The position numbers and the translations under genes are program-made. From Phoronis ovalis (Eukaryota; Phoronida; Phoronidae): DNA of 17,912 nucleotides. The stretch is taken from positions 1 through 17,912 of the forward strand of contig JAOXYB010019239.1 of the NCBI GenBank assembly GCA_028565635.1, read 5' to 3'. Below are positions 17,649-17,912 of this stretch, in pieces (the stretch's first letter is position 1; each line of letters opens with the position of its first letter). The notes beneath the pieces are model-generated. The model ran no database searches, was not told the DNA's origin, and worked only from the letters and a program-made list of their open reading frames with translations.

Positions 17649-17760
17649 GGCTAAACGTCCGGTTACCGGACGGCATATTTTGGGGCTAAACGTCCGGACA
17701 TAGAGAAATCTCGCGAGAACATCGTTCTGCCGGACGTTTTACTTACTTACTTGTCCGGTC
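17649..17760. repeat. CpG-rich cluster of CGTCCGG direct and inverted copies
   Basis: GGCTAAACGTCCGG occurs at 17649-17662 and 17684-17697, and CCGGACGTTTTA at 17730-17741 is the inverse form. CGTCCGGTTACCGGACG at 17656-17672 is a perfect palindrome about one centre base. TACTTG TCCGGT CAAGTA forms another inverted pair just downstream (about 17747-17764). The block contains many CpGs in an otherwise CpG-poor, AT-rich region. Confidence 0.7.
17709..17718. promoter_or_regulatory. TCTCGCGAGA palindrome
   Basis: A perfect 10-bp palindrome that matches the TCTCGCGAGA motif known from CpG-rich animal promoters. Here it lies inside the CGTCCGG cluster, in an upstream intron of the ANKMY1-like gene, so a promoter or enhancer role is only a possibility. 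Confidence 0.35.
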
Positions 17761-17912
17761 AAGTAAAACTTCACTTACGTCCCAGGACTGTAATGGTTAA
17801 CTGAAAATGTTCAATCCTTATACAATAGTCAATATATTGCCTTTTTTTGAGCCTTATCTTTAAGTCTTTCAGAGGCTGCTTAGAGGGATCATGCACCCAG
17901 AGTTTTAATTTT

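Larger units (their letters stand above)
17464..17912. other. ANKMY1-like intron upstream of the first visible exon
   Basis: No further MORN-coding exon was found on the - strand before the window edge. Apart from the CGTCCGG cluster, the sequence is AT-rich and featureless. Confidence 0.55.

Overview
The window is AT-rich nuclear DNA from an animal. It has large spacers, GT-AG introns of about 220 to 1640 bp, and exons that mostly code for 30 to 80 residues. No bacterial-type gene organisation, rRNA, convincing tRNA gene or CRISPR array is present. The gene content (a class II CPD photolyase beside a MORN/ankyrin/MYND protein of the ANKMY1 type) fits a metazoan. Placental mammals have lost CPD photolyase, so a non-mammalian animal, perhaps a marine invertebrate, is likely; the species cannot be named from the sequence.

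Two genes lie tail to tail, and each runs off one edge of the window. On the + strand (1546-5249) are the last six exons of the photolyase: 321 residues that cover the end of the photolyase N-terminal domain and essentially the whole FAD-binding catalytic domain. Earlier exons would lie left of position 1. On the - strand (17463 down to 6142) are fifteen exons of an ANKMY1-like protein: 1093 residues with three MORN repeats, an ankyrin region split by a long acidic low-complexity insert, a helical charged linker, a MYND zinc finger and a basic C-terminal tail that contains three 11-residue repeats. Its first exons would lie right of 17912. Every exon junction was followed by eye, and phases agree throughout both genes.

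The stop codons are separated by 892 bp (5250-6141). This spacer holds candidate poly(A) signals for both genes, interleaved so that the 3' UTRs could overlap in antisense. The two genes are not known to share a pathway: one repairs UV-induced cyclobutane dimers with light, and the other looks like a protein-protein scaffold.

The most unusual material is in the introns. It comprises a ten-unit degenerate array of an ATTTACCACAGGGTATAT motif (16212-16533) bounded by a 10-bp G/C inverted repeat, a CpG-rich cluster of CGTCCGG direct and inverted copies around a TCTCGCGAGA palindrome (17649-17760), a fold-back element (about 10370-10770), a small element with 13-bp identical direct repeats around an inverted repeat (8049-8187), and several hairpins and short duplications. 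These look like remnants of non-autonomous mobile elements or local repeats. None could be assigned to a named family without a search.
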